DNA of 15,227 bases from the NCBI GenBank assembly GCA_017354515.1, contig JAFMQT010000053.1:1-15227 (forward strand). The letters run 5' to 3'. Both the position numbers and the translations under genes were made by a program. The notes under the pieces were generated by a model, which was given only the letters and a program-made list of their open reading frames with translations, was not told the origin of the DNA and searched no databases. Of the stretch, positions 13,943-15,227 are shown in pieces. The first letter of the stretch is position 1, and each line of letters starts with the position of its first letter. Origin of the DNA: Nocardia sp. GTDB lineage: Bacteria > Actinomycetota > Actinomycetes > Mycobacteriales > Mycobacteriaceae.

Positions 13943-14000
13943 TGGGATGGTTCAGGGCTCCTGGGAGCGGGTAAATGCGCGCGCCAGCAGGGCGAATCCA

Positions 14001-14018
14001 GACGACACGGACGACACG
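14001..14018. repeat. Tandem 9-bp repeat
   Basis: GACGACACG occurs twice head to tail (14001-14009 and 14010-14018), about 90 bp before asnB. Its meaning is unknown and it may be chance or slippage. Confidence 0.4.
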
Positions 14019-14105
14019 CACCGACGGTGGCGGGGGATTTCTCTCTGTGTTAGAACGGATTTGCGGATACTTTACAAAGCTAACTAATTATCAGGAGGCG
14101 GCGGA

Positions 14106-15227
14106 ATGTGCGGAATCGCTGGCTGGGTGGACTTCTCCCAGGACCTCACCCGGCAGCAGGGTGTGGTCGACGCGATGACCGAGACCATGGCGTGTCGCGG
14201 GCCCGACGGGCGTGGCACCTTCGTTCGTGAACATGCCGCTCTGGGGCATCGGCGGCTGGCCATCATCGATCTGCCCGGCGGCACGCAGCCGATGAGTGTG
14301 CCCACGCCGGCCGGCGATGTGGCGATGGTGTACTCGGGGGAGACCTACAACTTCAACGAACTGCGCGATGAGCTGAAGTCGCTGGGGCACAGTTTCGAGA
14401 CCGACAGCGACACCGAGGTCGTGCTGCACGGCTATCTGCAGTGGGGCGAGGCGGTCGTCGACCACCTCAACGGCATGTACGCGTTCGCGATCTGGGACCA
14501 GCGCGAAGAGAAGCTGGTCATGATCCGGGACCGGATGGGTATCAAACCGTTCTACTACTACCCGACCCGCGACGGCGTGCTGTTCGGCTCCGAGCCGAAG
14601 GCGATCCTGGCCAATCCACTCGCGGCCAAGACCGTGGACCTGGACGGCATGCGCGAGCTGTTCAGCATGACCAAGGCGCCCGGCTGGTCGCTGTGGAAGG
14701 GTATGTACGAGGTCCAGCCCGGCACCCTGGTCGTGGTGGACCGCAAGGGAATTCGCGACCGCACCTACTGGCGGCTGAACGCGGTCGAGCACACCGACGG
14801 CGAGCAGGCCTCGGTCGCCCGGGTGCGGGAACTGATGACCGATATCGTCGAGCGTCAGCTCATCTCCGATGTGCCGCGCTGCGTACTGCTCTCGGGCGGT
14901 CTGGACTCGAGTGCGATCACCGGCCTGGCCGCGGCCAAGCTGGCCGAACACGGTGAGCAGTTGCGCACCTTCTCGGTCGATTTCGCCGGTCAGGAAGAGA
15001 ATTTCGTCGCCGACGAGGTGCGCGACACCCCCGATTCGCCGTATGTGCGCGAGGTGGCGGCACTGGTGAAGTCCGCGCACCAGGATGTGGTGCTGAATCC
15101 GGCGGAGCTGACCGATCCGGCGGTGCGCCGCGCGGTCATCACCGCCCGCGATATCCCGGCCGGTCTCGGCGATATGGACTCCTCGCTGTATCTGCTGTTC
15201 AAGGCCATTCGGCAGCAGTCCACTGTG
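14106..15227 (+). CDS. asnB: Glutamine-hydrolysing asparagine synthetase, N-terminal part
   Basis: The frame runs from ATG 14106 to the window end without a stop (374 codons seen), so the gene is cut by the window; class II enzymes of this type are about 600-650 residues. It makes asparagine from aspartate, glutamine and ATP. The N-terminal glutaminase domain starts at once with MCGIAGWVDF, placing the catalytic Cys at residue 2 after Met removal. CRGPDGRG (30-37) and LGHRRLAIIDL (47-57) follow. The motif normally read NGEIYN is SGETYN here (77-82). The synthetase domain shows the ATP-pyrophosphatase loop SGGLDSS (263-269). AGGAGG (14093-14098) lies 7 nt before the ATG. A 342-bp palindrome-rich spacer precedes it. 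A role in antibiotic or cell-wall amidotransfer, as for some AsnB-like proteins, cannot be excluded from the N-terminus alone. Confidence 0.93.
   Translation, partial: MCGIAGWVDFSQDLTRQQGVVDAMTETMACRGPDGRGTFVREHAALGHRRLAIIDLPGGTQPMSVPTPAGDVAMVYSGETYNFNELRDELKSLGHSFETDSDTEVVLHGYLQWGEAVVDHLNGMYAFAIWDQREEKLVMIRDRMGIKPFYYYPTRDGVLFGSEPKAILANPLAAKTVDLDGMRELFSMTKAPGWSLWKGMYEVQPGTLVVVDRKGIRDRTYWRLNAVEHTDGEQASVARVRELMTDIVERQLISDVPRCVLLSGGLDSSAITGLAAAKLAEHGEQLRTFSVDFAGQEENFVADEVRDTPDSPYVREVAALVKSAHQDVVLNPAELTDPAVRRAVITARDIPAGLGDMDSSLYLLFKAIRQQSTV

Larger units (their letters stand above)
13764..14105. other. 342-bp spacer upstream of asnB
   Basis: I see no gene here. The stretch holds, in order: a 7-bp inverted repeat (ACGCCAC 13805-13811 / GTGGCGT 13832-13838), a 16-bp palindrome (13851-13866), a 44-bp near-perfect palindrome (13899-13942), two tandem 9-bp repeats (14001-14018) and an A+T-rich patch (about 14050-14092) that probably contains the asnB promoter (TACTTT 14068-14073 is a possible -10). 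It separates the divergent Rpn nuclease and asnB genes. Confidence 0.6.

Noticed and set aside
1..15227. CRISPR arrays, tRNA or rRNA genes, insertion-sequence ends
   Set aside because: No regularly spaced repeats, cloverleaf or conserved rRNA segments, and no paired terminal repeats around a transposase were found by eye.

Overview
The window is G+C-rich DNA with dense genes, many GTG starts and AGGAGG-type ribosome binding sites. It encodes an F420-type (deazaflavin) nitroreductase, an ECF41/SigJ-type sigma factor, a Corynebacterium HmuO-like heme oxygenase and a mycobacterial-type long SDR. Together these point to the Mycobacteriales, most likely Nocardia or a close relative. The genus is inferred, not proven. 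The window is chromosomal accessory metabolism rather than a classical phage or plasmid, with one small disturbed stretch at about 12.4-14.0 kb.

Layout. 1-270: the end of a COG4705-type membrane protein. 490-2864 (+): a DHA2-type drug exporter fused in frame to a MarR repressor, followed 20 bp later by a Ddn-like F420 nitroreductase, probably one operon. 2869-4089 (-): a long SDR/reductase whose catalytic Tyr and Lys are both replaced. 4399-5079 (-): heme oxygenase. 5264-6307 (+): an ACAD10/11-like aminoglycoside-phosphotransferase-fold kinase. 6382-6963 (+): a carboxymuconolactone decarboxylase/AhpD-like protein. 7007-7933 (-): an ECF41 sigma factor, convergent with the AhpD-like gene across an 11-bp-stem terminator. 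A sequence close to the ECF41 promoter consensus lies directly upstream of the AhpD-like gene, which makes a complete local sigma-target pair.

8017-11553 (-): a three-gene catabolic operon, transcribed in the order homogentisate-dioxygenase-like cupin, alpha/beta hydrolase, family III CoA-transferase. A TetR regulator (11693-12370, +) is divergent. Their shared 139-bp spacer holds a 16-bp operator-like palindrome that overlaps both predicted promoters, and tetR looks leaderless.

12487-12781 is a broken gene: the first ~50 residues of a second Ddn-like protein, with its own leaderless-type promoter, joined out of frame to an unrecognised coding tail. It is followed by an Rpn-family recombination-promoting nuclease (12792-13763, -). 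The 342-bp gap before the final gene contains a 16-bp perfect-arm palindrome, a 44-bp near-perfect palindrome and a tandem 9-bp repeat. The last gene (14106 to the window end, +) is the N-terminal 374 residues of a class II asparagine synthetase (AsnB).

The best candidates for something undescribed are the transporter-repressor fusion, the dioxygenase/hydrolase/CoA-transferase operon with its TetR switch, the ECF41-AhpD/kinase locus, and the large palindrome beside the Rpn nuclease.
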